Source: Streptomyces coffeae (lineage in GTDB: Bacteria > Actinomycetota > Actinomycetes > Streptomycetales > Streptomycetaceae). From it: a stretch of DNA of 64,000 nt. Under the pieces are notes generated by a model. That model saw only the letters and a list, made by a program, of their open reading frames with translations, did not search any database and had not been told where the DNA came from. Shown piece after piece: positions 1 to 8,911 of the stretch (position 1 is its first letter; the number at the start of each line of letters is the position of its first letter). The stretch is from positions 124,001 to 188,000 of the forward strand of contig NZ_JAERRF010000002.1 in the NCBI RefSeq assembly GCF_016741875.1, read 5' to 3'. The translations under genes and the position numbers were made by a program.

Positions 1-1594
1 GATTGCCGGTGCACAGCGCCAGGACGCCCAGCTCGTGGTGGAAGTACGCCTCGTCGGAGACCTGTCCGGCCAGCCGGGCCGCCTCCTGGCCGTGGCGGAC
101 GGCCCGCTCCCAGGCGCCCCAGTGCAGCGCCGCGGCGAAGGCGGGGGCGGCGGCGCGGGCCAGCAGGACGGCGGCGTCGGCCTGGCCCGCCTCACGCCCG
201 GCGACCAGGGTGGTCATGGCGCCGAGGATGGCGTCCGCCTCGGCGGCCACCCGCTCGGGGGCGACCGAGGGGTGCGCGGCCCACCAGGCGTAGTGCCGGG
301 CGACGGTCTGCGCCCGCCCGGCGGACTCGACGGCGTCCCCGGCGAACCCCTCGCCGGTGAGCTGGGCGGCCACTCCGGCGGCCAGCCGGAGTTGCGATCC
401 GGCGCTGGTGGCCAGACCGCAGCCGAGCAGTTCGCCGGGGGCCGCGTCCGCGTGGTCGTCCTCGGTGAGCGCGGGCAGATGAGCCTGGTGCGGCAGTTCG
501 CCGCCGAGCGCGACCGCGAACCGCAGGGTGTCCCGGGCCGCTTCGCCGAGCTCCCCGGCGAGCAGCGCGGCGGGGGCCGCGGCCTCGGCGCGGCTGGGCA
601 GCGCGCCGCCGCCCCGCGCCTCCCGCCGCCGCAGCAGCGCGCCCGCCTGGACGAAACGCAGCGGCAGCCCCTCGGACTCGAACCACAGGTCCGCGGCCCA
701 GCTCGCCTCGTCCTCCGTCAGGGGACGGCGTACGGCGCGCTCCAGCAGCTCCAGTCCGGCGGTGCGGCTGAGGCCGGAGAGGAAGACCTCTTCGAGGTGC
801 GAGTCGGCGGAGGGGGCCGCGATGTCGGGGGTGGCGGAGATCAGGAAGGCGCACTCGGGGGTCGCGTCGAGGAACTCGTCCAGCGCGGCACCGCCGAAGT
901 CGATGTCGTCGAGGACGACGACGGCGCCGATCTCCTGGATCGCCGCCAGCAGCTCCGCGCGGTCGGGGCGGTACAGCGGGGCGCGGTAGACGGCGGCGTA
1001 GAGGTCGTGGAGGAGGTCGGTGGGGGTGCGGCGGTAGCCGGACAGACGCACCACACCGTCCGGGGCGAGCCCCTCGCAGTCGGCGGCGACGGCCTCCAGC
1101 AGGACGCTGCGTCCGGCGCCGGAGGGGCCGGTGACCCGCACCGAGCGGCCGCGGGCCAGCAGCCGGCGCAGCCGTTCCCGCTCCTCGTCGCGCTCCAGCA
1201 TGGGCAGTTCGGGCACCAGGGTGCCGGAGGGGCGCGGCGCCGCGGCGGCCCGGCGCAGCTCGGCGCGCTCCTCGGCGCCGCGCCGCTCGGGCCGGGCGGG
1301 CCGCTCGCCGGGCGGACAGGGTTCTATCTCGCTGCCGTCGACGGGGTTGACGGTCAGCAGATGGTCGCCGGAGACGATCCGGGCGGTACGGGCGGGCGCG
1401 GGCTGGTCGCTGTCCAGATGGGGCAGGAGCGGATCGCCCAGCGGCGGGGTGGGAATGTCCGGTGAGCCGTCGGGCCGAGACGTTTCACCGGGCCGGGACG
1501 ACGTCCCGTCGGCTGCCGGGTGCGAGCGCTCGGCGGGGCGGGAACCGGCGTCGTCGTGGCCGTGCTCTTCCGGTCCGCGGTTCATCGGCTCCAT
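1..1594 (-). CDS. ATP-binding (AAA/NB-ARC-like) regulatory protein, C-terminus cut by window edge
   Basis: The reading frame is open on the minus strand from an ATG at 1594 to the window edge, so the C-terminus is missing. The first 130 or so residues are rich in Pro, Arg, Glu and Gly and look disordered. A P-loop (GPSGAGRS) follows near 1110-1140, then a Walker B-like VVVLDDIDF stretch near 915, as in STAND/NB-ARC or LuxR-associated ATPases. The rest is Ala/Leu-rich helical sequence, probably repeats. An in-frame ATG at 1585 is an alternative start; 1594 is preferred because a G-run lies just upstream. No DNA-binding domain is seen in the visible part. The exact family is not recognised; a signal-transduction ATPase is an inference. 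Long open frames on the plus strand here are codon-bias shadows. Confidence 0.75.
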   Translation of the reverse strand, partial: MEPMNRGPEEHGHDDAGSRPAERSHPAADGTSSRPGETSRPDGSPDIPTPPLGDPLLPHLDSDQPAPARTARIVSGDHLLTVNPVDGSEIEPCPPGERPARPERRGAEERAELRRAAAAPRPSGTLVPELPMLERDEERERLRRLLARGRSVRVTGPSGAGRSVLLEAVAADCEGLAPDGVVRLSGYRRTPTDLLHDLYAAVYRAPLYRPDRAELLAAIQEIGAVVVLDDIDFGGAALDEFLDATPECAFLISATPDIAAPSADSHLEEVFLSGLSRTAGLELLERAVRRPLTEDEASWAADLWFESEGLPLRFVQAGALLRRREARGGGALPSRAEAAAPAALLAGELGEAARDTLRFAVALGGELPHQAHLPALTEDDHADAAPGELLGCGLATSAGSQLRLAAGVAAQLTGEGFAGDAVESAGRAQTVARHYAWWAAHPSVAPERVAAEADAILGAMTTLVAGREAGQADAAVLLARAAAPAFAAALHWGAWERAVRHGQEAARLAGQVSDEAYFHHELGVLALCTGN

Positions 1595-1786
1595 GTCATG
1601 GCCCCCCAGTGCGTGGCGTGCTGTGTGGCTCCCCGGCCCGCCGTCGCTTCTGGTCCGGTGCCGCCGTAGGGAAGGAAAGGGAAAGGGTCCCGGCGGTACC
1701 GAGCCCTAGACCTTCTCACAGTATCCACTCCCCGGGAGGGAGGGCACGCCGCCCCGGCACCGATGGCCCCCGGCGCCAATGGACCC

Positions 1787-1820
1787 GTGGACGCCCGGGC
1801 CCCGGGGCCCGGGCGTCCAC
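1787..1820 (-). terminator. Perfect 34-bp palindrome after the STAS gene
   Basis: A 17-bp arm starting GTGGACGCCCGGG is followed directly by its exact reverse complement with no spacer. It lies 4 bp beyond the stop codon of the STAS gene at 1825, on the downstream side for minus-strand transcription. It would form a very GC-rich hairpin, and no U-tract follows. Streptomyces terminators often lack U-tracts, so terminator is the likeliest role. Confidence 0.7.
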
Positions 1821-1824
1821 AGGT

Positions 1825-2148
1825 TCAGACGCGCGGCAGCGACTCGGCCTCGAGACCGCCCTCGATCGCCAGGATGCGGTGCAGCCGGGTGGCCACCAGC
1901 AGCCGCTGCATCTGGGGCGGCACTCCGCGCAGCACGAGCCTGCGGCCCGCCCGGCCGGCTCGCCGGTGGGCGCCCATGATCACACCGAGCCCGGTGGCGT
2001 CCCAGGAGTCCAGCTCGGTGAGGTCCAGCACCAGATCCCCGCCGCCGGAGTCGACGGCGCTATGCAGGGCCGTGCGGGCGTCCGCCGCGCTTCGGACATC
2101 CAGTCGGCCCCCGACGACCAGCTCGGCGTGGTCGCCCCTGATGTGCAT
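1825..2148 (-). CDS. STAS-domain anti-sigma factor antagonist
   Basis: This 107-residue protein consists of a single STAS domain, as in SpoIIAA/RsbV/BldG. Its segment LDSWDATGLGV aligns with the family's D-S/T-S-G-L-G phosphorylation loop; the threonine before GLG is the likely residue phosphorylated by a partner RsbW-type kinase. Such proteins bind an anti-sigma kinase when unphosphorylated and so free a sigma factor. A GGGAG ribosome-binding site lies five bases before the ATG. No kinase or sigma gene is adjacent, so the partner must be encoded elsewhere. A strong palindrome follows the gene. Confidence 0.88.
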   Translation of the reverse strand: MHIRGDHAELVVGGRLDVRSAADARTALHSAVDSGGGDLVLDLTELDSWDATGLGVIMGAHRRAGRAGRRLVLRGVPPQMQRLLVATRLHRILAIEGGLEAESLPRV

Positions 2149-2303
2149 ATGCGCTCCCCACTACGGTGCGTCGTGTCGTCAATGAGCCATTCTGTCTACA
2201 GAACTGACTGCCCCTCATGCGACGAAGTTGCCGCCTGTAAGCGAACCGATACCGAATTCACCCGTGAGGGTGAGTTCCTGGGCCTGGCGCGGCACCCGGA
2301 CCC

Positions 2304-3152
2304 TCAGTAGCGGTAGAAGCCCTCGCCGCTCTTGCGGCCGATGTCCCCCGCGTCGACCATGCGGCGCATGATCTCCGGCGGCGCGAATTTCTCGTCCTGC
2401 GACTCGGTGTAGATGTTCTCGGTGGCGTGCAGGAGGATGTCCACGCCGGTGAGGTCGGCCGTGGCGAGGGGTCCCATCGCATGGCCGAAGCCCAGCTTGC
2501 AGGCGATGTCGATGTCCTCGGCCGTGGCGACCCCGGATTCGTACAGCTTGGCCGCCTCGACGACGAGGGCGGAGATCAGACGTGTGGTGACGAAGCCCGC
2601 GACATCCCGGTTGACGACGATACAGGTCTTGCCGACGCCCTCGGCGAACTCCCGTGCGGCGGCGAGGGTTTCGTCGCTGGTCTTGTAGCCGCGCACCAGC
2701 TCGCACAGCTGCATCATCGGCACCGGCGAGAAGAAGTGGGTGCCGACGACCCGCTCCGGGCGCTCGGTGGCCGCCGCGATCTTGGTGATCGGGATCGCGG
2801 AGGTGTTGGAGGCGAGGATGGTGCTGTCCTTGACCAGCCCGTCGAGGGTCCGGAAGATCTCCCGCTTGACATCGATCCGCTCGAAGACGGCCTCGACCAC
2901 CACATCCGCGTCGGCGGCGGCGTCGAGGGCGGTGGTGGTGGAGATGCGGGCGAGGGCCTGCTCGGCCGCCTCGGCCTCCATCTTGCCCTTGGAGACGAAC
3001 TTCTCGTACGAGGCCCGGATGCCGTCCGTGCCGCGCCGCAGCGCCTCGTCGGTCACGTCGCGCAGCACGACGTCCCAGCCCGCCTGAGCCGAGACCTGCG
3101 CGATACCGGACCCCATGAGTCCGGCTCCGATGACCGCGAGCTTCTTGGCCAC
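2304..3152 (-). CDS. 3-hydroxybutyryl-CoA dehydrogenase
   Basis: The protein oxidises or reduces 3-hydroxyacyl-CoA with NAD(P), in butanoate and ethylmalonyl-CoA/polyhydroxybutyrate-related metabolism. An N-terminal Rossmann glycine motif (GAGLMG, residues 9-14) opens the NAD-binding domain. The segment VGTHFFSPVPMMQL is the family's catalytic-His region, and the C-terminal helical domain begins after NRDVAGFV. Length is 282 residues, normal for the family. A GTG three codons upstream (3161) is also in frame, but the GAAGG ribosome-binding site touches it, so GTG at 3152 is preferred (reads MAKKLAVIG). It appears monocistronic, and a long overlapping minus-strand frame (2215-3159) is a shadow. 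Confidence 0.93.
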   Translation of the reverse strand: MAKKLAVIGAGLMGSGIAQVSAQAGWDVVLRDVTDEALRRGTDGIRASYEKFVSKGKMEAEAAEQALARISTTTALDAAADADVVVEAVFERIDVKREIFRTLDGLVKDSTILASNTSAIPITKIAAATERPERVVGTHFFSPVPMMQLCELVRGYKTSDETLAAAREFAEGVGKTCIVVNRDVAGFVTTRLISALVVEAAKLYESGVATAEDIDIACKLGFGHAMGPLATADLTGVDILLHATENIYTESQDEKFAPPEIMRRMVDAGDIGRKSGEGFYRY

Positions 3153-3232
3153 GACACACACCCTTCGATCGACGTTGATGTGCCGGACCTTAACGCCCGT
3201 TCACCCCCCGTGGCAGCCCTTAGTAAGGCGCG

Positions 3233-3880
3233 TCACGGTGTGTTCTTCACCGCATAGGTGAGCGTGCGCTCCCCGAGGAGCGAGGTGACCAACTCCAGCC
3301 GCTTCAGCACCTTCCGCGTGATATCGGCCGAGTCGCCCCCGGCGGCGATCAGCCGCTGGACGCTGTTGAAGATCACGCTGTTCACCCAGGCGAGCTGGCT
3401 GGCGACCAGCATCGGCTCGGGGTCCTCGGGGTCCGCGCCGGTCTCCTCGCGCAGGGTGGCGCCGATGGCGTGGCAGGTCCGCTCGTGCATCGCCATCAGC
3501 CGCAGGGTCAGCGCGTGCGACTCCTGGATGACGGCCATGAAACGTGTGAAGCCCGGATTGAGCGGGTCGTAGTCGCCCCCCTCGATGGCGGTGCGCAGCT
3601 CGCGCAGAACGGCGACGGCGGCGGACTCCCCCACCGCGCGCTCGGCGATCCAGCGCGGCAGCCGGTCCACCATCTCCTCCTCCCGGTCGAAGAAGAGGTC
3701 CTCCTTGGCCGGGAAGTAGTTGTAGACCGTGTTCACGGAGACATCGGCCGCCTCCGCGATCTCGGCGATGGTGACCGCCTCGAATCCGCGCTCCAGGAAC
3801 AGCCCGGTCGCCACATCCGAGATGTACTGCCTGGTCTGCCGCTTCTTCCGCTCCCTGAGCCCTTCCGCCATGCCCGCCAT
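3233..3880 (-). CDS. TetR/AcrR family transcriptional regulator
   Basis: This 215-residue protein has an N-terminal TetR helix-turn-helix at about residues 20-62 (AEIAEAADVSVNTVYNYFPAKEDLF), followed by a helical ligand-binding domain. The start is placed at the ATG at 3880, although a second ATG is in frame at 3871; a longer frame reaching 4594 runs through the opposite gene and is not real. The gene is divergent from the ABC exporter pair that starts at 3953, with only 72 bp between them. This is the classic layout of a drug-efflux operon and its local repressor. The operator was not resolved by eye. The effector is unknown. Confidence 0.92.
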   Translation of the reverse strand: MAGMAEGLRERKKRQTRQYISDVATGLFLERGFEAVTIAEIAEAADVSVNTVYNYFPAKEDLFFDREEEMVDRLPRWIAERAVGESAAVAVLRELRTAIEGGDYDPLNPGFTRFMAVIQESHALTLRLMAMHERTCHAIGATLREETGADPEDPEPMLVASQLAWVNSVIFNSVQRLIAAGGDSADITRKVLKRLELVTSLLGERTLTYAVKNTP

Positions 3881-3952
3881 TCTAGCTTCGCTGGGGCCGA
3901 TGAATTTTTGGGGCCATTGCAAATTTGGTGCGACCCTGGTTTTCTGTCGGGC

Positions 3953-4735
3953 ATGGCAGTCCTCATCACCAGCGGGCTCGCCCGCACCTTCCGGACCAAG
4001 CACGGCCCCGTCGAGGCCGTACGGGGCATCGATCTGACCGTCGAGGAGGGCGAGATCCTCGGCTTCCTGGGACCCAACGGCGCGGGCAAGACCACCACGC
4101 TGCGCATGCTCACCACCCTGCTCCCGCCCACCGGCGGCACCGCCACCGTCGCCGGGCACGACCTGGCCCGCGACCCCGCCGGGGTGCGCCGCAGGATCGG
4201 CTATGTCGCCCAGTCCGGCGGCGTCGACCCGACCGTCTCCGTACGGGAGGAACTGGTCACCCAGGGCAGGCTGTACCGGCTGACCGCCCAGCAGGCCGCC
4301 GCCCGCGCCGCGGAGCTGGCCGAGGACCTGGGCCTCACCGAGCTGCTGGACCGCCCCTGCGGTGCGCTCTCCGGCGGACAGCGGCGGCGGCTGGACATCG
4401 CCCTGGGCCTGGTCCACCGGCCCCGGATCCTCTTCCTCGACGAACCGACCACCGGCCTCGACCCCGCCAGCCGCTCCGATCTGTGGGACCTGATCCGCCG
4501 GCTGCGCGATGAGCACCGGATGACGGTGTTCCTGACCACCCACTACCTCGACGAGGCCGACGCGCTCGCCGACCGGCTGGTCATCGTCGACCACGGACGG
4601 ATCGCCGCCGAGGGCACCTCGGCACGGCTCAAGGCCGCATACGGGGGCTCACCGGAGGCGACCCTCCAGGACACCTTCATCGCCATCACCGGGCGCGGCA
4701 CCCCGTCGCGCGACACCGCCCCGCTCGCCGTCTGA
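3953..4735 (+). CDS. DrrA-type ABC exporter, ATP-binding subunit
   Basis: The protein powers an exporter of hydrophobic compounds together with the next gene. The ABC ATPase shows a Walker A motif GPNGAGKTT (about residues 40-48), a signature LSGGQRRRLDIALG, a Walker B ILFLDEPTTGLDP and a downstream switch His (TTHYLDEADALADR). The C-terminal extension TLQDTFIAITGR is typical of the daunorubicin-resistance DrrA subfamily. Length is 260 residues. The start at 3953 is favoured because the upstream extension overlaps the divergent TetR gene. The permease follows 60 bp downstream. Substrate is unknown; control by the neighbouring TetR protein is inferred from the layout. Confidence 0.93.
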   Translation: MAVLITSGLARTFRTKHGPVEAVRGIDLTVEEGEILGFLGPNGAGKTTTLRMLTTLLPPTGGTATVAGHDLARDPAGVRRRIGYVAQSGGVDPTVSVREELVTQGRLYRLTAQQAAARAAELAEDLGLTELLDRPCGALSGGQRRRLDIALGLVHRPRILFLDEPTTGLDPASRSDLWDLIRRLRDEHRMTVFLTTHYLDEADALADRLVIVDHGRIAAEGTSARLKAAYGGSPEATLQDTFIAITGRGTPSRDTAPLAV

Positions 4736-4795
4736 GCCCTCCCGTCCCATCCGGCCGCCGGAACCGGCCAACCCGCCCTCCCCGAAGGGAAATCC

Positions 4796-5551
4796 GTGCC
4801 CCACGTCCTCTCCGACACCGCCCTCGTCTTCGGCCGCTACGCCCGTCAGACCCTGCGCTCCACCCCCGCCCTGGTCTTCGGACTGATCCAGCCGCTGCTC
4901 TTCCTGGTCTTCTTCGGGCCACTGCTCAACGACCTGCCGCTGGGCGGCGACGGCGACTCCTGGCAGATCATCGTCCCCGGCATCCTTATCCAACTCGGCT
5001 TGTTCAGCGCCTCGTTCGCGGGTATCGGCCTGGTGCTGGAGAAGCGCCTCGGCATCATCGAGCGGATGCGGGTGACCCCGGTCAGCCGACTGGCGCTGCT
5101 CATGGGCCGGGTGCTCAAGGATGTCGTCCAACTGCTGGTGCAGTCGCTGGTGCTGGTCGCCGTCGCCGTGGTGATGGGGCTGCGCGCCCCGGTGGCCGGG
5201 GTGGCGATCGGCTTCGTCTTCGTCGGTGTGCTCACCGTCTCGCTCGCCTCGCTGTCGTACGCGCTGGCCATGCGGGTCGCCACCCCGCAGGAGTTCGCCC
5301 CCGTCATCAACGCCGTCACCATGCCCGCGATGCTGCTGTCCGGTGTGCTGCTGCCGATGACGCTCGGCCCCCGCTGGCTCGATGTGGTCTCGCACTGCGT
5401 GCCGTTCCGCTATCTGGTGGACGGGGTACGGGCCGCCTTCGCCGGTGAGTACGGGGACGGCAAGATCGCCCTGGCCTCGCTGGTCGCCACCGGTCTCGCG
5501 GTGGTGGCGGTGACGCTCGGCGCCCGGCTCTTCCGGCAGGCCGGGGCGTAG
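4796..5551 (+). CDS. DrrB/ABC-2 type exporter permease
   Basis: This 251-residue membrane protein has about six hydrophobic segments and matches the ABC-2 permease (DrrB) layout. The signature-like region VLEKRLGIIERMRVTPVS lies in the cytoplasmic loop before the third membrane span, and PAMLLSGVLLPM is typical of the family. The GTG start at 4796 has a GAAGGGAA ribosome-binding site at a good distance. It sits directly downstream of the ATPase gene in the same orientation, and the two should form the complete exporter. The final residues give a short cytoplasmic tail. Confidence 0.92.
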   Translation: MPHVLSDTALVFGRYARQTLRSTPALVFGLIQPLLFLVFFGPLLNDLPLGGDGDSWQIIVPGILIQLGLFSASFAGIGLVLEKRLGIIERMRVTPVSRLALLMGRVLKDVVQLLVQSLVLVAVAVVMGLRAPVAGVAIGFVFVGVLTVSLASLSYALAMRVATPQEFAPVINAVTMPAMLLSGVLLPMTLGPRWLDVVSHCVPFRYLVDGVRAAFAGEYGDGKIALASLVATGLAVVAVTLGARLFRQAGA

Positions 5552-5574
5552 CCACGGCGCGTAGGCTCGGACCC

Positions 5575-6147
5575 ATGGTCAATCTCACCCGCATCTATAC
5601 GCGCACCGGGGACTCGGGCACCACCGCCCTCGGCGATATGAGCCGCACCGCCAAGACCGATCTGCGGATCTCCGCCTACGCCGACGCGAACGAGGCGAAC
5701 GCCGCGATCGGGGTGGCCATCGCGCTGGGCGGGCTGCCCGCCGAGATCATCGACGTGCTGGTCCGCGTCCAGAACGACCTGTTCGACGTGGGCGCGGACC
5801 TGTGCACCCCGGTGGTGGAGAACCCGGAACATCCGCCGCTGCGCGTCGAGCAGAGCTACATCGACAAGCTGGAGGCGGACTGCGACCGCTTCCTGGAGGG
5901 GCTGGAGAAGCTGCGCAGCTTCATCCTCCCCGGTGGCACCCCCGGTGCCGCCCTGCTGCACCAGGCGTGCACGGTCGTCCGGCGCGCCGAACGCTCCACC
6001 TGGGCGGCGCTGGAGACCCATGCGGACTCCATGAACCCGCTCACCGCCACCTATCTCAACCGGCTGTCGGACCTGCTGTTCATCCTGGCCCGTACGGCCA
6101 ACAAGGAGCTCGGCGACGTGCTGTGGGTGCCCGGCGAGAACCGCTGA
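5575..6147 (+). CDS. Cob(I)alamin adenosyltransferase, PduO type
   Basis: The enzyme transfers the adenosyl group of ATP to cob(I)alamin to make adenosylcobalamin. The N-terminal TRTGDSGTTALGD motif is the PduO ATP-binding signature, the segment DANEANAAIGVA follows, and the C-terminal LSDLLFILARTANKE helix carries the conserved Arg and Asn. Length is 190 residues, as expected. It starts 24 bp after the exporter permease and could be co-transcribed with it, though no functional link is known. It ends at a GC-rich hairpin shared with the convergent membrane-protein gene. Confidence 0.94.
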   Translation: MVNLTRIYTRTGDSGTTALGDMSRTAKTDLRISAYADANEANAAIGVAIALGGLPAEIIDVLVRVQNDLFDVGADLCTPVVENPEHPPLRVEQSYIDKLEADCDRFLEGLEKLRSFILPGGTPGAALLHQACTVVRRAERSTWAALETHADSMNPLTATYLNRLSDLLFILARTANKELGDVLWVPGENR

Positions 6148-6175
6148 CACCCGCCCCCGTAGCTCGCGTGCGTAC

Positions 6176-6198
6176 GGGGCCGGGTGTCCCCCGGCCCC
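6176..6198. terminator. Hairpin between convergent genes
   Basis: A 9-bp stem (GGGGCCGGG paired with CCCGGCCCC) with a 5-base loop lies between the stop codons of the adenosyltransferase (6147) and the converging membrane-protein gene (6220). Its position suits a bidirectional terminator. No U-tract is seen. Confidence 0.55.
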
Positions 6199-6219
6199 GG
6201 CCCCGTTACGCGAATGTCC

Positions 6220-6780
6220 TCACCGCGGCAGCGAGGACCGGGCCCGCTCGGGCTCCTGCTTCGGCCACAGCGTGTAGGTCAGGGCGATGACCACATTGAT
6301 GCCGATGGCGAACAGCATCTTCGTCTGCCACTGCCGCAGCGAACCGATCTCCCCGTCGTCCCCGACGTACCAGATCGCCCCCTGCAACAGCACGATCGCG
6401 ATCAGCGCCGCCAGCATCCAGCGCAGCGCGGTCCGCCACTCGTGCGCCGCCCGCGCCATCCCGTACTTCGGCGGCTTGACCGGCGGCGGACCGCCGAAGA
6501 AGCGATGTGCCACCCGGGCGTCCACCCACGTGATCGTCTGATGGCCCAGCGCCACCGAGAAGCCGATGTAGACGGCGGCGAGCCCGTGCTTCCAGTCCGG
6601 TTCGGCACCGTTCTTGAGATCGATCGCCGTGGTCACGAACAGCACCAGCTCCAGCAGCGGCTCGCACAACAGCACCGCGACGCTCGCCTTCGGCATCTTC
6701 GCCAGGTACCGCAGGCCGAGCCCGACGGCCAGCAGTACCCAGAAACCGACCTCACAGGCGATGATCAGCGCGACAATCAC
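6220..6780 (-). CDS. Integral membrane protein of unknown function
   Basis: The 186-residue product has about four or five membrane segments: residues 2-25, 32-52, a central one around residues 70-80, 115-138 and 148-168. A polar loop containing FFGGPPPVKPPKYG separates the halves. The GTG start at 6780 has a GAGGAG ribosome-binding site eight bases away. It is conserved at this spot in Streptomyces as far as I recall, but I know no function. It is convergent with the adenosyltransferase gene and divergent from the two-component genes. Confidence 0.75.
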   Translation of the reverse strand: MIVALIIACEVGFWVLLAVGLGLRYLAKMPKASVAVLLCEPLLELVLFVTTAIDLKNGAEPDWKHGLAAVYIGFSVALGHQTITWVDARVAHRFFGGPPPVKPPKYGMARAAHEWRTALRWMLAALIAIVLLQGAIWYVGDDGEIGSLRQWQTKMLFAIGINVVIALTYTLWPKQEPERARSSLPR

Positions 6781-6935
6781 GGATGGCTCCTCTCGCTCTC
6801 CGCCTCAACGGTCCCGTGCGATCCGGGCCGTCGCGTCGTCGGAGGCGATGAAAGCCGACTGCATCCTTCGATGTACCCGAGGTCCTCCCGAGCCCGCCCT
6901 CGAGCGGAGGAACAGCCCCCGCACCGCGTGATGGG

Positions 6936-8207
6936 ATGGGGCGCATGCCGTCCCGTCCGCGTCTGCTTCAGCGTCCGCACCGCGACGATGTGCTGATCAG
7001 CCTCTCCGGTCTGGTCGGCGGAGTGATCATGTGGTCCCTCGGGCTGGTCGGCGGAGAGAAATTCCCCCGGGATCCGGAGGCCCTGACACTCCTCCCGCTG
7101 GTGGTGATGGCCGCGGCCGAACTGCTGCGCAGAACCGCGCCCGCGGTCGCCCTGTGCGTGGCGGTTCCCGCCCTCGTCGGTGACCAGCTGCTGGGCTCAC
7201 TGATCGCCACCCTCGCGATGTTCACCGATGTGCTCTACGCGGCCGTGGTGTACGGAACCCCCGCGATGGCTCGCAAGATCCCGCTGGGCACGGTCTGTCT
7301 CACCGTCGTGGCCACGGTCGTGCCGATCGCGGTCTACCGCACGTCCGTGTCCCTGCTCATCGGGATCGCCGTCGGGCTGGTGCTCCTGACCCCCGCCTGG
7401 ACCGGCTGGGGCATCCGCGAGCACCGGGAAGCCGCCGCCGCCGAACGGCTGCGCGCCGAACAGACCGCGCTCCTGGCCGAGCTGGACCGCCGGGAGGCGG
7501 TCACCGCCGAACGCGCCCGGATGGCCCGGGAACTCCACGACATGGTGGCCAACCACCTGTCGGCCATCGCCATCCACTCCACCGCCGCGCTCTCCCTCAA
7601 GGACACCGCGGCCACCGAACAGGCCCTCGGCGTCATCCGGGAGAACAGCGTGCGCGGCCTCGCCGAGATGCGGCGGCTGATCGGCTTGCTGCGCGACGCC
7701 GGGGACGAGGCCGCACCGGGCCCCGCGCCCACCCTCGACGCCCTGGACGCCCTGCTGGAGCAGGCCCGTACCACCGCCGCGGCGGGCTCCGGCGGCCAGG
7801 AGTTCCTCCTGCGCGACGAGCGCCCCGAGGGCGCCGCCCCGCTGCCCGCGCCGGTCGAGCTGGCCGCGTACCGCATCGTCCAGGAGTCCCTGACCAACGC
7901 GCTCAAGCACGCCGGGCCCGGCCGGGTGGATGTGACCCTGGCCCGTCTCCCGGACGGGCCGCTGGAGGTCGGCGTCACCAGTCCCTGCGGCGAGGACCGC
8001 CCGGCGCCCCGGGCACCGGGCTCCGGCAGCGGGCTGATCGGGATGCGGGAGCGGGTCTCCCTGCTCGGCGGCACGCTGGAGGCCGGACCGGCCGACGGCC
8101 CCCCGGGCACGGTCTGGCGGGTCCGGGCCACCCTGCCGCTTAAGCCCGAGAACACCGACCCCACCGGGAACACCCCCCATCCCCCCATCGACCGGGAGCC
8201 GCAGTGA
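6936..8207 (+). CDS. Sensor histidine kinase, NarL/HisKA_3 type
   Basis: The 423-residue protein begins with several membrane helices (about residues 17-155), then a HisKA_3 dimerisation domain with the phospho-acceptor in ARELHDMVANHLS (His about 201). A HATPase domain follows with an N-box QESLTNALKHA and a glycine-rich GSGSGLIGMRERV. This is the DesK/NarX-like class that lacks a periplasmic sensor, so the input is probably sensed in the membrane. No clear ribosome-binding site precedes 6936; the ATG at 6945 is a possible alternative. The stop overlaps the regulator start by 4 bp (GTGA), showing translational coupling to its cognate response regulator. Confidence 0.92.
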   Translation: MGRMPSRPRLLQRPHRDDVLISLSGLVGGVIMWSLGLVGGEKFPRDPEALTLLPLVVMAAAELLRRTAPAVALCVAVPALVGDQLLGSLIATLAMFTDVLYAAVVYGTPAMARKIPLGTVCLTVVATVVPIAVYRTSVSLLIGIAVGLVLLTPAWTGWGIREHREAAAAERLRAEQTALLAELDRREAVTAERARMARELHDMVANHLSAIAIHSTAALSLKDTAATEQALGVIRENSVRGLAEMRRLIGLLRDAGDEAAPGPAPTLDALDALLEQARTTAAAGSGGQEFLLRDERPEGAAPLPAPVELAAYRIVQESLTNALKHAGPGRVDVTLARLPDGPLEVGVTSPCGEDRPAPRAPGSGSGLIGMRERVSLLGGTLEAGPADGPPGTVWRVRATLPLKPENTDPTGNTPHPPIDREPQ

Positions 8208-8893
8208 CCCAGCCAGCCACCCCGCCGCGGACGATCCGTGTGCTTGTCGCCGAGGACCAGGCCGCGGTGCGCTCCGGGCTTGTCCTCATCCTGCGGTCGG
8301 CGCCCGAGATCGAGGTGGTCGGCGAGGCCACCGACGGCCGCCAGGCGGTGGACATGGCCCGTGCGCTCCGCCCCGATCTGGTGCTGATGGATGTGCAGAT
8401 GCCGCGTCTGGACGGGGTGTCCGCCACCCGGGAGGTGGTCTCCGGACAGCTCGCCGACGTCCTGGTGCTGACCACCTTCGACCTCGACGCGTATGTCTTC
8501 GGGGCGTTGCGCGCGGGCGCCGCCGGTTTTCTGCTCAAGGACAGTGACGCGGCGACGCTGATCGAGGCGGTCCGTACGGTGGCCCGCGGTGAGGGCCTGA
8601 TCGCCCCGGCGGTGACCCGCCGTCTGATCGCCGAATTCGGCCGGACCGGGGCCGCGGCGGCCACGTCGTCCGGTGGCGCCGATCCGTCGGTGCTCACCGC
8701 GCTCACCCCGCGCGAGCGGGAGGTGCTGGGCTGTATGGGGCAGGGGCTGTCGAACGCACAGATCGCGGTACGGCTGACCATGGCGGAGGCCACGGTGAAG
8801 ACCCATGTCAGCAGGGTGCTGGCCAAACTGGACCTGCGCAGCCGGGTACAGGCCGCGGTACTGGCCCAGGAGCTGGGCGTGGAGGGGCCTTAG
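8204..8893 (+). CDS. NarL/LuxR-family response regulator
   Basis: This 229-residue regulator has a receiver domain with the acidic pair near residues 17-18 (VAEDQ), the phospho-acceptor Asp63 in LMDVQMP and a conserved Lys in FLLKDSD. The C-terminal LuxR helix-turn-helix starts at LTPREREVL and includes TVKTHVSRVLAKL. It overlaps the upstream kinase gene by 4 bp and is its evident partner. The target genes are unknown; such pairs often regulate a neighbouring transporter or themselves. The gene ends 19 bp from the convergent DUF2550 gene. Confidence 0.94.
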   Translation: MTQPATPPRTIRVLVAEDQAAVRSGLVLILRSAPEIEVVGEATDGRQAVDMARALRPDLVLMDVQMPRLDGVSATREVVSGQLADVLVLTTFDLDAYVFGALRAGAAGFLLKDSDAATLIEAVRTVARGEGLIAPAVTRRLIAEFGRTGAAAATSSGGADPSVLTALTPREREVLGCMGQGLSNAQIAVRLTMAEATVKTHVSRVLAKLDLRSRVQAAVLAQELGVEGP

Positions 8894-8911
8894 GCGCCCT
8901 GGGCAGGGGCC

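Noticed and set aside
3880..4594. N-terminal extension of the TetR gene to 4594
   Set aside because: The added residues are translated from the opposite strand of the ABC ATPase gene; the TetR domain begins within 20 residues of 3880.
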